A stretch of 64,000 nucleotides of DNA from Phlebotomus papatasi (lineage: Eukaryota > Arthropoda > Insecta > Diptera > Psychodidae), in the NCBI RefSeq assembly GCF_024763615.1, contig NC_077225.1:1922001-1986000 (forward strand), written 5' to 3'. Within the stretch, counting starts at the first letter, position 1, and every line of letters begins with the position of its first letter. Under the pieces are notes generated by a model. It had not been told where the DNA came from. It saw only the letters and a program-made list of their open reading frames with translations, and ran no database searches. Positions 1-11,425 of this stretch are shown in pieces. A program made the translations under genes and the position numbers.

Positions 1-409
1 AAGAAGATTTTTTTATTCGTCCATACCTGTCTTCAAGCTTAAACGTATTCATGGCTCATTCGGATTTCGAAATACCAAAGGTTTTCAGAATTTCTGAAAT
101 TAAATGTAAGCTTGTAGCTTTGCCATATGAAAAAGAAAAAATTGTGTTTATTCCACTGATTCATACAATAGAAAAAAGTTTATAATTTTTTTTATAGAGA
201 ATTATACATATGTATTTAAATTTCAGTTCATTTGTTCATAGTTCAATTCTTCCAAAATTGTACATTTATGTGTCTAATTTGATCAGAATTAAAAGCTATA
301 AAATATATCTTTGAGACTATCTTGAGTATCTTGTGTGTGATATATTTGGTATTTTGCTAGTAGTTTTTATTATTTTATGTATTTTATGAAGATGTTCATA
401 TTTCATTTT
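1..409. other. AT-rich sequence, no gene seen
   Basis: This stretch is very AT-rich and I see no convincing coding exon, repeat or RNA gene in it. It lies downstream of the minus-strand DUF4806 gene and may hold its 3' untranslated region. Confidence 0.4.
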
Positions 410-1720
410 TCAGTTAATCAAATTTGTATTGTCCTCCTCACCATTTTCGTCTGTAATTGTGTCAAGCAAATGAATGCTATCCACTTTGAGCTTCTTTGTT
501 TTGGGAGTAGACGCCCTATGGTTAATATTGTCCAGCGACTCTGCTCTTTTCTTAGAGTTTTTTAAAACGCACTTGAAAAACTCCTCCAAATCAACCATAT
601 TAAAGCTGGTGTCCGTCTTATGAATTATTTTTAGGAAAACTTTTATGATTTCCTTGAAATCTCGCAAGCTTTTCTTTGATTCATTTGTCCTTGTGCTGCC
701 TGTCCACGAAAAATCTGTGAGGAATCTACGATCCAAAAACTGATCGCACAATTGGTAGCAGCATCTTTTACCGGATCCTATTCTAAGAGAAGTTCCGCAT
801 ATACTGCTGAATTTTTTGATCTAAATAATAATTATATTAAGATTTCCTATAAAATCATACTTAATTCATGTATAATATTATAACATACCACTTGGTTGGA
901 AAACTGTTCGTTGTTTGATAGGAGATTTTCTAGTTGCATCATTTGCTCATAGTTTTTCAAAGGAAACGCCATTAGCAAACCATTTGCTGCACAGCTTGGA
1001 GAATCCTCATTGGCACGGGGCTTACTTTGATACTTACTTTTGAGGCCAATGCCTTTAAAAGCAGCTGTTCGATCTGCGACACTTTTTTGACGAGTTCCTG
1101 AAGCTCATTTTTAACACCACGGATTTCGTTTGCATAGTCTGGTTGTGCAGCAACAGAACACTCTATATACCCAACATCATTGCTTTCCAGCATTCCAACA
1201 TAAGCGTCTTCTCCATTTTTCTTTAGACTGTTAGTCAAATCATTTTCTAGATTTACTGTCATTTCCTGAAGAGGAATTCCTCCATCATTTGATTGAAATA
1301 TCTATAAAGAAGTTAACACTGTTTTAAATGGTTTTTGAGATTCATTCTTTCAATTTATCTCACCGTTTGGTTTATTTCTTCGGCGTCTTCAGCACTATTC
1401 AAATTATATTGACAAAATTGCTGACGTGAAGCTTGTCCTGGAATTTCATCCTCGCCATCCTCTGTTTCCGACTGTAGGACCATTTGCTGAATTTCGTCTT
1501 GGCCATCTTCAAAGCTCTTTATTCCGTTTCGTTTCACCTTACAAGTCATGGACAACCAGCCTTTTCCGGGAACCGATGAAGCGTCCTTTATTAACCTATT
1601 CATAATTTTTTGGTTGATTTTGGATGGCCAATGTAGAATTCCATTGGCCTCCCAACCACAAGGTACAAGAGATAATACCACTCCACTTTTTTCGACAGTT
1701 TGAACGATTTTAAAAAACAT
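410..1720 (-). CDS. DUF4806-domain protein, multi-exon insect gene
   Basis: I read this as a minus-strand gene with about four exons. Exon 1 begins at the ATG at 1720 (an upstream GTG at 1726 is not a eukaryotic start) and encodes a segment typical of insect DUF4806 proteins, with WPSK and VKRNGIKS motifs. It ends at 1364 before GTGAGA, and a 62-nt phase-0 intron ends in AG at 1303-1302. The next exon holds a coiled-coil-like stretch (NELQELVKKVSQIEQLLLKA). After an unresolved junction near 970-1040 comes MAFPLKNYEQMMQLENLLSN. A 68-nt intron (888-821, GTATGT...TTTAG) leads to the last exon, with KKFSSICGTSLRIGSGKRCC and FLTDFSWTGSTR, the DUF4806 core. The stop is at 410-412. The family's molecular role is not known; many members belong to repeated insect gene families. 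The frame break between the second and third exons may be a missed intron or a sign of decay. Confidence 0.65.
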
Positions 1721-1726
1721 CTTCAC

Positions 1727-2560
1727 AGGACAAATTTATTTTAATGAACTCTACAATGGCAAATGTTTGCATGGAGGAATATGGATGTCAAAATTGTGAC
1801 AAAACAAAACATTTCCCCTCTCCGATAGCCATGAAGTGAGATGCAAAACAAACTTCCCCTTCTTTCTCCTTCTAGCATTCTTATAACATTCTTAAAGGTT
1901 TACAAATAAACGCAAAATTCAGTCGAGATAATATTTGAAGGTATTTATTCATATACCGATGAGATATATCTGTTGCTAATGCTAAAATAACTCTTACAGT
2001 TTATTTACAGATACTCCACTGAATTTCGCACCACATCAAGCGACGCGACCATCTTTGTATTCTAACTATGGCGACGAGGTAAAAGAAAATACTTCTAATA
2101 AAAAAAAAAACATGATAATGATAAATTACATCAAACATAATAAAATTGAATATATAGCAAATTAATTACAAAAAACGATGTTATTTAAAAAACACAATAA
2201 ATATGAAAGTAAAAAAAATTTTGTAGTTTTTTTTTAATTAATCTTGTTATGTTCTTGTAGCAGGTTCATATACATTAATAACTTAAATTTGGAGTAATGT
2301 ATGAGGATTCTCTCAGAACATTATAAGGTTATTCTATGAAACTCTCTTATAGAATGCTTCAATTTTTTTAAGCAGCAGAGCTCATAGAGCCACTTAAGCT
2401 CCTTAAGGGTGCGCCACTTTTATATATAAAGGTCTTTATGACTAACTTAGGAGTTCTACAAGTCTTTTTTTAGCAATTTGCGATTTGAGATCTTCTTATA
2501 AGCCGCAATTCGGGAATTCTACAAGACTATATTAAGAAAAAAATGTTTCTTGGGTGCCAT
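1727..2560. other. AT-rich intergenic sequence
   Basis: This region lies upstream of the DUF4806 gene. It has poly-A and poly-T runs and no open frame or repeat I could recognise. The part next to 1727 could hold the promoter and 5' leader of that gene, but no core promoter motif stands out. Confidence 0.35.
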
Positions 2561-2802
2561 GCATCTTTGTTGTAGGTTGTAGTGAGGGTGGTATGCTCAA
2601 ATTCAATGGTGACAAGGCAACTGGCTGGTTCATTAGAAATCGGTTGATTTCGTTGGTTTTCTATTTGAATATCTGATTGCTTTGGTTCAACAATCGGCTG
2701 ATATTTGTAACGGTATGGAGTTGGCGGTAGTGTTCTTTTCAGGAGCGTAGTTTTCCAGAAGGCTGGATTCTCTGCATTTGGTGGTCCAGGCCTCCCTTCG
2801 GC

Positions 2803-2935
2803 TTATGACTTTGGAATTATCAGTTTCGGCATCTGTTGTACCGATGTTTTTCTTGGCGCTGCCTTGGCGATCACGTTGATTTTGATCCTCAAGTTGACGC
2901 TGGTTCGTTTGTTGTTTTCACTCATTTTCACTTTT
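2803..2935 (-). pseudogene. gag: Gag N-terminal fragment (element F)
   Basis: A short minus-strand frame starts at the ATG at 2935, 8 nt beyond a primer-binding-site-like sequence. Its first residues contain NNKRTSVNLR, which resembles the Gag starts of element A (KRTSFHLRKEV) and element D (NNRTSWHLREKV). It stops at 2805-2803. No Gag core follows, so this looks like the 5' leader and first Gag codons of another LTR element (F) of the A/D clade, cut off on its left side. The assignment rests on a short similarity and on position. Confidence 0.4.
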
Positions 2936-2942
2936 TACTAAA

Positions 2943-3086
2943 CACTTCTGACACCAATGAAGCGTACATTAAAACGCTACCTTCATTATTAAGACATTTA
3001 TTGTCTAAAATTCCCGTCCAACTCCTCTTTTTTTTATTTACAAAATAAGTCTGAAAGATATTTATAATTATTTAAAATTAATTGAC
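2943..3086 (-). repeat. Candidate LTR and tRNA-Leu-like primer site (element F or 3' LTR of A)
   Basis: On the minus strand, TGGTGTCAGAAGTG lies at 2956-2943. It complements the 3' end I recall for insect tRNA-Leu (CACTTCTGACA plus CCA). One spacer base separates it from CGCTTCA at 2958, a normal LTR end. Upstream is AATAAA, a likely polyadenylation signal. A TGTCAATT start near 3086 would give an LTR of about 129 bp; a start at the polypurine tract near 3146 would make it about 190 bp. Both options are inference. Confidence 0.45.
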
Positions 3087-3145
3087 ATTTTTTTTAGCTT
3101 ACTTTAAATCTTAATCCTTTATTTAATTTTTTTTTTGTTTTTGTA

Positions 3146-3160
3146 ATTCCCTCCCCTTTT
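3146..3160 (-). promoter_or_regulatory. Polypurine tract downstream of env (element A)
   Basis: The minus strand reads AAAAGGGGAGGGAAT just after the env reading frames. This is the expected position and composition of the polypurine tract that primes plus-strand DNA synthesis in LTR retroelements. Confidence 0.5.
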
Positions 3161-3330
3161 AAGAGATTTTTATACTGCGGTCTGTATTTAGAATGATTGG
3201 ATCTTCATACTCTTCGACTAAAGGACATTGAATCCGAGGTATGTATGGGGTGGGATTAAACATTGGGATTGGAGGCGAAATAGTGGGTATTTGCGATGCA
3301 ATATTAATTGTGGTTTTAGGAATTGCCATT

Positions 3331-4533
3331 TTACTTCCTTTTGCTTTCTGTCTTTTGATATATATATATATAGACAATTACAATTGAAATTATTCCTATC
3401 GCAATTAATCCTGAGCTCTGATGTACGATATAATCATAAAAGAATGATGGTTGGGACTCACGTATTTTGTTAGTTAGATCTTGTGATTCTTCTAGTAGTT
3501 GCTGTAAGTGTTTGTTTTCTATATTTGATGTAATTTTTAAGGGTTGAATCATGGTAGTATTAAAATTGTAAGTACAGTTGATAGATTTTAAAGCACCTAA
3601 TTTTTCTATTTCAATTTCTTGAGTTATTGATGAATGTATGGTGAATTCTGAGAATATGTGTAGGCCATCATCATTGATTCGGCAACCTTTGTTTAAATGA
3701 ATAAGTCCTTTAGATGGCAATTCTAAATCAATCGTTCCGTTTCCACAATTAAGTTGCACTGTCGTATTTTTCGATAACACAAACAGAAAAGCATCGTCAA
3801 TAAGGTGTATCCAAATATCGGAATTAAGTTTTGTGGGAATTAGTGAGCATCTGTCTGCGAGATTTCTCATTATTGAAAATTCACATGTTTGGATTCTTGA
3901 AGTTCGAAACATTTTAACTGGACAGATAGGGATATTTTCTGTGTCCTTGCAATTCGTTAGTTTATTACTGTCAAGAAGAACATACGAATCTCTCATGATA
4001 TCTAAAGCGATGAAGGGATACCTAATATCAATGGAATATGGAGTGTTGTTGACATAATGAGTTAAAGGGATAATTCGGAATAAAGTATATCGTGGTTTAC
4101 GACAAAGTGGAATTTTAATAAATGCGATAATTCTTTCTATGGATCCTATAACCTTTAATTCAGAAATTTTGTAAAGTTCTACGATTGCAATAGGAGGTAG
4201 GGCAACTGTATCTGGTAAATGTGGTTTAATCGAATCAATCTCATTTTCGAAACTATTGGGGCCCAAAAGTAGAGGATGTAATTTTCCACCAATCGCTGTA
4301 TGAACTATGCTCAATATTTGATTAATGTCATGTTGAAGTTTTTCAATTTCTAGGATTACAATTTCTTCTAGATCTTTAAGTAATGCGTAATTATTTTTAA
4401 GTGCTTCTTCCTTTTTCCAGGTATTTATGACTTCTATGATATTATTTACTTTTAATTTAGTTGTATTTAAGTCCATTTTGGTTTCATTAATTTCCGCGAG
4501 GGTTGAGTTAATGAGATTAGTGTGAAGTTGCAT
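3331..4533 (-). pseudogene. env: Errantivirus-type envelope protein, C-terminal (membrane) part, element A
   Basis: This 400-residue minus-strand frame covers the larger, membrane-anchored part of an insect gypsy-type envelope protein, the family related to baculovirus F proteins. It is rich in N-glycosylation sequons and paired cysteines, and it ends with a hydrophobic anchor (GLIAIGIISIVIVYIYIY) and a short basic tail. It is not in frame with the N-terminal part at 4584-5054, so a frameshift lies in the intervening 50 bases. At the anchor a TA microsatellite (about 3357-3372) shifts the frame again: an alternative frame gives a longer proline-rich tail to 3159. The protein would mediate membrane fusion if intact; here the gene is broken. 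Confidence 0.7.
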
Positions 4534-4583
4534 TAACTGTACTGAGCGGTCATCCTTATATTTAATAATGTCTATTTGCTTAC

Positions 4584-5054
4584 TTACTCTTGAACATCCT
4601 CCTGAGTTGCCGTGCCGAACAGAAAGCGGGAAGCGTCTCCTACAATGTTAAACCATCCTCTCTTTTGCCGTTTGTTTGTGGTTGGGACAGCTGGTTGAAG
4701 AAGGTGTTTTACGATCTTGTAGTCCCTTTCACAAGCTCGGAAGATATACTTAATCTTCTCCACAACGGCAGTGCAATCCCGAATATGACTTGTGCCGTAG
4801 GTTTTCTTGGGATAGGCATCTACATCATTTTTACAAAAGGTGTCTATCTCTTCTATGTGTTGTCTAATAGTCTGCACGTTTTCCTGAAGGTTAGGGAATT
4901 CTAAAGTTGCTGCTACTGTCCAGTGAGCATCGGTCAAGCAGATCTCGCCCATATCGTAGATGTATGTGTTTTGATTTGCTTCGATAGACCATAATTTATA
5001 GTCGCTTCTGTTCAGCGCGGCAACAGGGAGAGTGCAGAGTATCCAAAATAACAA
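4584..5054 (-). pseudogene. env: Errantivirus-type envelope protein, N-terminal part, element A
   Basis: This frame starts with a hydrophobic signal-peptide-like segment (MLFWILCTLPVAA), has several cysteines, and near its end shows the furin-type site RQKR followed by GWFNIVGDASRFLFGTA. That arrangement is characteristic of insect gypsy/errantivirus Env and baculovirus F proteins, where cleavage frees a fusion peptide. The frame stops at 4584 soon after the cleavage site and the rest continues in another frame. It follows the integrase frame, the normal gag-pol-env order. Subfamily not determined. Confidence 0.7.
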
Positions 5055-5125
5055 GAAAATTTCTGGAATTTAATGAATACGATAGTAAATAGAGTTGTTA
5101 CTGAAATTTAATTCTGAGCTTTTCG

Positions 5126-6735
5126 TTATTCTTTGTACAGCTTTAGCATGTTATTATGGTATGTCTTTTCTTTGTTACCTATTTTAATGGTTGTATTTAA
5201 CTCTGAAGGAATTTTAGTTAAAATATAAGGTCCTTTTCGCTTTTCTAAAAGCTTAGAACTTTCACCGGCTTTAGGGAGAGACTTGTGGATAAGTAATATC
5301 AGTATAATATCAGGATAAGTAAATCCTACTTTGAATTTTACGGGGTTCAAGTTCGAATCATAATACATTTTACTTTTCTCTTTCTTTTCATTTATAAGTT
5401 GACTGGCAATTTTCTGGGATGAAACTAGTTTACGTCTTAAATCCGTAACGTAATCATCGAATGTAACTGTGGGTTCTTCTGATTGGTTTGTTAGGGAAGA
5501 AATATCGAATTTCTCACCGAATATTAGTTCGTGAGGAGAAAAGTTATGAGTTTGGTGAATCGAAGAATTATAGGCCGCGACCGCTTTTGGGATCCAATTA
5601 TCCCAGTCCTTACTTCCATTTTGAGTATAAATTCTCAAGTACTCTCCGAGAGTTCTATGAGAACGTTCAACACCACCCGAAGTTTGGGGATGAAAAGGTG
5701 ATGCTCGCGTTTTTGTGATTTTTAGAAGTTTACAGACTTGCTTAAAAGTGGCTGACATAAAGCAGCCTCCTTGATCACTTACAATCTGAATAGGAGCTCC
5801 GAACATGCAAATAAAGCGGTTCACGAATGCTTCAGCGACTGTGGTGGCGGTTTGGTCTTTGATAGGCTCGGCTACGAGATACTTTGTTAATTCGTCGTAG
5901 ATTGTTAAAATGTACTTGTTTCCTTTCTCCGTTTCGGCTAAAGGTCCAACTATGTCCATGGTTATTCGATAGAACGGGTAGGGAGGTGTAGATGTAAGTT
6001 TCATGGGCATATGTGTATTCCGTGAGATCTTGTTCTTTTGACAAGCTTCGCAACGACCAATAAATTTTGCAATTATACGGCGCATGTTTTTGAAAATGTA
6101 TTTGTCTTTGATTCTTGTATAGGTCGAAGTTATTCCCCTATGTCCGTATAAAGGATTTTCGTGAAATTCTTTTACAATTGTGTTAATTTCTTCAGGGTCA
6201 CTCAATCTTTGTACTTGACTTAAGTAAATTGAGACACGAATACTTCTATCTTTGAAAATGAAATTAAATATTCTTTTGATCAGCGGATATTCCAAATGCG
6301 GGAAATTTATATTTAGTTTATTGATTTTAACATTCTCAATTTTGTGATATACACAATAATCTCTCAGTTTTGAAAAGATTCCGAACAATGAAAGATACGT
6401 AATTTCCATTAACTTACAAAGTTTTGCAAAGATGTAATAAGTTTCTCCAACCTGATTAAAATATAAATGGAATGGTTCAACCTTTTCAACTATATGGGAA
6501 ATAATACATTTTTCAATATTAGGAAAATCTTCAGTTGTGTGATCGCAACATATGATAACGAATTGGTGACCTTTTTCTTTCTTGCCAAGACATTCATTTT
6601 GGATTTCTGTAACTATTTGTGGTATATCAATTTCGCGTTGTTTAATGAATATGTCATATTCCTTCTGTAATTCGGCTTTTTTATCATCATCGGGACCCTT
6701 CTTTTCTAATGACTTTGCTTGTGCTCGTGTTATGG
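5126..6735 (-). CDS. pol: Integrase region of Pol, gypsy/errantivirus-type, element A
   Basis: The open frame holds a complete integrase. A zinc-binding HHCC domain (HENPLYGHRG ... CEACQKNK) precedes the catalytic core, with the three acidic positions in ITMDIVGPL, IVSDQGGC and HPQTSGGVERSHRTLGEYL. A C-terminal domain ends with KEKTYHNNMLKLYKE. It is the downstream half of the Pol polyprotein and would insert element DNA into the genome. The open frame runs on to 6838, but residues before the ITRAQAKSLEKK segment come from the LTR of element B inserted at 6736. Removing B and one atgg copy puts this frame back in phase with the RNase H half at 17289, so this exon belongs to element A. No stop codon interrupts this half. 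Confidence 0.85.
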
Positions 6736-7338
6736 TGTAGTGCCGTGGTTTTTTAGGAAATTGAAAATTTTTCTCCAAGTACACGTCCACCTCAGGAAAT
6801 CCTCCAGTCGGATCGGTCCAGCAGATAGTGAATAACAAAAGGTATTGGCACCAATAGTATTTATTTCACTTCTTGAATTACAACCAGTGCTCTCAAGAGA
6901 AGTCACTGGAAACTGAACAATTATACTAATTTCGGCAGCCCTTTTATACCAGAATCTCAGCTACAGGAGACACTATTCTCCAATCATTGAACCCTATTTT
7001 TCTTACTGCTGTTTGCGTTATTCCCTTTTTTATTTTACTATTGGTTGTGTGCTATTTTTGGCTCTATTTTTTGTACTGCACCTGCACCCACGAGATGTGG
7101 ACATCTCATAAATTATGATCGTAAATTATCTCTGCGCGATGGCTCCTTATTTTTTTTTGTCATTCTCCAAGTGAGAATTTCTCCATCGAACTCTTTTTAA
7201 TTTGTCTTTGGTCTTGATCTTCGTCAAATCCCATAAATTATCTTCGCAGAGTGATCCATAGAATATGGATCATTCCAGATCATCTTAAATTCCATCAAAT
7301 AATTTTACAGAGTGATCCATAAGATTTGGATCACTACA
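6736..7338 (-). repeat. 3' LTR of element B
   Basis: This is one of a pair of direct 603-bp repeats with TGTAGTG...CACTACA ends, 3' with respect to the minus-strand element. It includes tandem-like GAGTGATCCATA(A/G)(A/G)ATATGGATCA motifs near the end. It differs from the partner at 16682-17284 at two positions that I saw (A versus C near 6904, C versus A near 7121). Confidence 0.85.
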
Positions 7339-7356
7339 TTCCTTTCCCCTTAGAAG
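7339..7356 (-). promoter_or_regulatory. Polypurine tract of element B
   Basis: The minus strand reads CTTCTAAGGGGAAAGGAA directly before the 3' LTR, which fits the plus-strand primer of LTR elements. Elements C and D have a matching AGGGGAAAGG core in the same place. Confidence 0.7.
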
Positions 7357-8811
7357 AAGGAGGTTCGGGTGTTTCTTTGTTTTTTTTTTTTTGTTTTAGG
7401 GAAAAGTGTCTTTTACCTGAGATTACATAATTGTGTTTACAGTTCATATATTTATGGCTGCTGTTACAATCATTTGGTTTACATTTTTTTTTATATAGAG
7501 GTGTTAGTTTAATATATTGAAAATGTTGAGTATAAAATTTGGTTAGCATATGATTATGTATTTTTGAAGTATAACGTCTTGAGATTAATGTGTCTCTTTT
7601 TATAACTGATTATAAGAGTATGGTTTTCCCTGATACATATATTTTAATAGAAGTATGTGATACTGTTATATGTATCTAAGGAATTTTATGTAGTTACAGC
7701 TTTGTAGTTGCAGCAGAGAACTCGTTTCTTTTCAAATTGAAAGACTGTAAATTTTTACCAAAACTTTCGACTGTTGGTGTGAGTCTTCCTCGCTGGCAAT
7801 TACAGTCATCTTACAATTTGAAATTTTGTCTTTAGTCCGCTAACAATACACTTTGCCACTTTAATATTTATTTGAGACTTTTTCATTAATTTTAAATTAT
7901 TTCATAACAAATTTTCACTCTTCGTTATAATATTTTTGTATAACTGATATTTGATAATAATATGTGATAATTTGTTTATAATTTGAAATAATATTTGATT
8001 ATAAAATTTTTGATTATACATTCTTGTGATAAAAAATTTCCTTTATAATTTGTATATATATATATATATATATATAAATATGTCCCGGGGGACCTCCTCC
8101 CCCCATAAGAAAAGCATTTGTGCTTTCACATATCTATATATATATACTTACATTTATGTATATATTACTCCTGTATACTAATGTTTTCAACTATCTCCTC
8201 TAATTATATTGAGATTTTGTTTTTCTTTTTTCTCTTTTTTGGTCCGAATTTGGGCAGTTTATAGCGCATCCAAGATTAATCCAGATTATATAGAAACAAA
8301 ATTAAGCGAATACGTCGGATGATTAAGCGATTCTTATTTAAAATTATTGAATTTTGAATTTGCGTACCAACGAGCTTTCATTATATTATTAAGCTGCTTA
8401 TTACTTTTCTAAGTAGCATTTCTATTGTAATTCTTTTCGAAAATTGTTTTGAAAACTGTTCCCTAGAGATGCTGATTAGTATGTTTACAGTTATTTAACC
8501 CTCACGCATCTTTTGGGATTCTGGGTGCCACTGAGTAATAGTGGGAAAATATAGATGTTCTGGGAAAAACATTTTTTCTAATTATTTATAAATAATCAAA
8601 TCAAATTCTTGTGGATGATTACAAAAGGATGCTTAAATTTAAGACCTTTTTTTCTGCTAGAATCCGATTAAATTCTGGGCTAAAATAATCTTGATAAAAT
8701 GATGAAATGGGCATGCAGCATATAACTGCGATCGAGAAGAGTTTAAGCAGCATATAACTGCGAAGAGTTTAAGGAGGATTTAGTGAATTTTATTTCATTC
8801 AAGTGTTGGAG
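7357..8811. other. Non-coding AT-rich interior of element B
   Basis: Apart from a (TA)n run at about 8053-8076 and the polypurine-like motif, this part shows no reading frame with recognisable retroelement domains. The RT, RNase H and integrase genes expected here in an autonomous gypsy element are absent. Confidence 0.5.
8076..8106 (-). promoter_or_regulatory. Second polypurine-like motif inside element B
   Basis: The minus strand carries CTTATGGGGGGAGGAGGTCC about 750 bp inside the 3' LTR. Element C has CCATAAGGGGGAAGGAGGTCC-like sequence about 610 bp inside its own 3' LTR. The match between two separate elements suggests conservation, perhaps as an internal (central) polypurine tract or the trace of an older nested element. 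Function is inferred. Confidence 0.35.
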
Positions 8812-9078
8812 AATAATAATAATAATAATATATAATGCTGGCACAATTTTCCATGAAGGATCTAGGCCTTGCCACAAGGAGATTTATAGATACGTTTTTT
8901 TTTATACGGGATGCGACTGTCAATCTCATGCCCCATGGAATCAAGTGCAGTATAGCTTACTGGATGCAATTCGAACATTTAATGCCAAGAAAATTCCTGG
9001 TGACCTAGGGGACTCGAACCCGGAACACTTGCATCATATAGCGAGTGCTCTACCACTTGACCCATTGAGTGTCCATTG
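8812..9078 (-). mobile_element. tRNA-derived SINE
   Basis: On the minus strand a tRNA-like head starts near 9078. It has an A-box-like TGGGTCAAGTGGTAGAGC and, 37 bp on, a near-perfect B box (GGGTTCGAGTCCCC), the internal RNA polymerase III promoter of tRNAs. A body of about 170 bp unrelated to tRNA follows, and a 3' tail of (ATT)n/(AAT)n lies at 8812-8830. This is the standard layout of a tRNA-derived SINE. A diverged copy in the matching part of element C (46006-46722) supports the boundaries. Confidence 0.65.
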
Positions 9079-10056
9079 AAGGTGTGGGAGAATATATGAA
9101 TTTAAATGCTATGTTTCAGTTAATATTTTTCGTAGTCAGGGAGTTCAGGGGTAGGTTTTGTTTCTTTTTTGTTTAGCAGAAACATTTTCTAAGAATACAC
9201 ATGACTCGGATAAGCATGTGAGCAATATTCCGATAATTGAAACGACAATAGTTTTATTATTATTTTTCTTGGAGGCTTCCAGACTTTTGAAAATTCAAAA
9301 AGTATTTGGTAAACTTCTTATGTCGTCAATTTGTTTCTTTAAGATTTTGAGATGCTTTTCTTTTTTACTAAAAGTTATTAGTATCCTTTTATAGGAAAGT
9401 CCATGTAGAAGGCTTGTAAAGGCTTGTAATCATTTATTTGTTAAATGGTGTAGAAAACGTTAACAGAATTTACAGGGAACAGATATTAGTGATGGACGTT
9501 ATCATTAACTGCTTGGCATCTATTTTATGCAGGAATTCTTTACTGGATATGCAATAAGTTTTGTTTTCTGACTGCAGGAATATTGAATTAAAGTATCATC
9601 TTTTACGATACACTAAATCTAAATATCTGAGTTCAGTAATTTCTTTCAAAGGTGTTGGATACACTATCATGGTCATTGGTTAGTTATTATTTTACGAAAG
9701 GGTGCGTGAAGTGGGTAAACTTTTTTAAATTGTATATACGGGTTTTCTCCAGTACAGTACGTTAATTGAACTGTTCTGTCTTTAAGGTAAAAGATAGTAA
9801 TATTTTCGGGTAACTGATATCATTTATTAGTTATAGATTAAGATTGAAGCAAAAATTCTTATGTGTTATGTTTTACTGAAATTTTTATATAATTTAAGAA
9901 TTTTTATCCCATTGTATTATTGCAAACTTAGCTCTCGATCTTGATAGTTTTGAATATTTTCGCAAATATGAGAAATATTTCTGTGTAAATGTATTTTTTT
10001 GAGCTTCAGATACGAATCCAGACTTTATATTGAAAATCTTTAATTTTTATATAACT
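9079..10056. other. AT-rich interior of element B, nothing recognised
   Basis: The short open frames here have biased, low-complexity translations and no known domain. I see no RNA gene or repeat. Confidence 0.4.
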
Positions 10057-11010
10057 TCATATAATATTAGATGAGTTCATATATTCTGTCAGTAGAAGAG
10101 GTCGAAAGTTTGGAGTGGTATATCTCAGCTCCTGATGAACATAATTGGATGGGTGAACTATTGTTGGAAAGCTTGGCTCATTAGCTTTTAGTATCTGGTA
10201 TATGTAATTGGCTATGGGTAAATCATGGTCATCCAGAACCATTTATGTCGAAGAAGACACTTTTTGCAGCGTCATTTTTGACCATCTACTGCTGGGACCA
10301 GGAGTGACCCACAATTCTCGCACAAGGACTATTCGTTAGAGGAACTCAAAAGGTATAATTTGTAGAAGAAACTTTTTTTTTTGGACATCTTACTTTTTTT
10401 TATTCATCGACTTTTGCAAGAATTTTAACATTTTACACGCATAGAAAAAAATGACAGAAATCCTTCCATCTCATTTTCTGGACAAACTAATGAAGATATC
10501 GACTTGGAATGTTCTAAGTACTCCCCCATAAGTTGATCCAAGGAATCCAAATATCACATCAATTTTATCCCAACGTCTATCCTTCCCCTCCAGAAACCAC
10601 TCTTTTAGAATTTCAATAATTTTTTCTATGCGTGTAAAATGTTAAAATTCTAGCAAAAGTCGATGAATAAAAAAAAGTAAGATGTCCAAAAAAAAAAGTT
10701 TCTTCTACAAATTATACCCTTTGAGTTCCTCTAACGAACAGTCCAAGTGCGAGAATTGTGGGTCACTCCTGGTCCCAGCAGTAGATGGTCAAAAATGACG
10801 CTGCAAAAAGTGTCTTCTTCGACATAAATGGTTCTGGATGACCATGATTTACCCATAGCCAATTACATATACCAGATTCTAAAAGCTAATGAGCCAAGCT
10901 TTCCAACAATAGTTCACCCATCCAATTATGTTCATCAGGAGCTGAGATATACCACTCCAAACTTTCGACCTCTTCTACTGACAGAATATATGAACTTATC
11001 CAATATATGA
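10057..11010. repeat. Foldback element with about 380-bp inverted arms
   Basis: The arm at about 10057-10440 recurs as its reverse complement at about 10620-11010, nearly base for base. Between them is a spacer of about 180 bp. The outer ends carry the inverted motif GTTCATATATTCTGTC. Both arms can be read as an identical 60-residue frame, but this follows from the inverted repeat and is not evidence for a gene. The structure fits a non-autonomous foldback or long-TIR DNA transposon inserted in element B. I could not fix the target duplication. Confidence 0.7.
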
Positions 11011-11204
11011 AAATGAATTTATAAAGCATTGTACCTTACAGTACTTCCGATTTTTAAAACAAATGAAAGAAGATGACAAATATTTTCAAATAAAGCTTCA
11101 CTTTTACAGGTGAACTTTTTTACTGCAATTCAATTTAATATTTTATTATTACTGTTGGAAACGAGAGCGCTAACTGGCGAATGAATTTGAAAGTTTGTTA
11201 TTGT

Positions 11205-11425
11205 TATTGTCAGGAGGCGTCGACCTCCAGGCAGACCCAGGACAAGGTGGCTGAATTAAATTCAGAATCTTGCTCTGGAGCGCCTTTGGATCGAACCTAA
11301 ACATCTTCCTGAAGTGGCGCAGGGTCAATTAGTGTGGGTTGCTAAATTGGATGTCATGGACTCGCGACCATAATAGGGATAAGCGGTTGAACATGATGAT
11401 GTTGATGATTATTATTATTAATTTT
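11205..11425 (+). pseudogene. 3' end fragment of a non-LTR retrotransposon (RTE/CR1-like)
   Basis: The plus strand from 11213 encodes RRRRPPGRPRTRWLN, then after a stop a diverged stretch similar to the last residues of RTE/CR1-type reverse transcriptase ORFs, which often end with GRPRTRW and an alanine-lysine-rich tail. A GATGATGTTGATGATTATTATT tail follows, like the microsatellite-like 3' tails of such elements. Only the very end is present. Confidence 0.35.

Noticed and set aside
6736..6838. N-terminal 34 residues of the integrase open frame
   Set aside because: They are encoded by the LTR of element B and are not part of the integrase of element A.
9001..9078. Apparent tRNA gene on the minus strand (A and B boxes)
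   Set aside because: The head continues into an unrelated body and an (AAT)n tail and recurs in element C, so it is a SINE head. The acceptor stem does not close as in a real tRNA.
10828..11010. Two identical 60-residue frames in opposite arms (also 10057-10242)
   Set aside because: They mirror an inverted repeat and have no known domain. A coding explanation is not needed.
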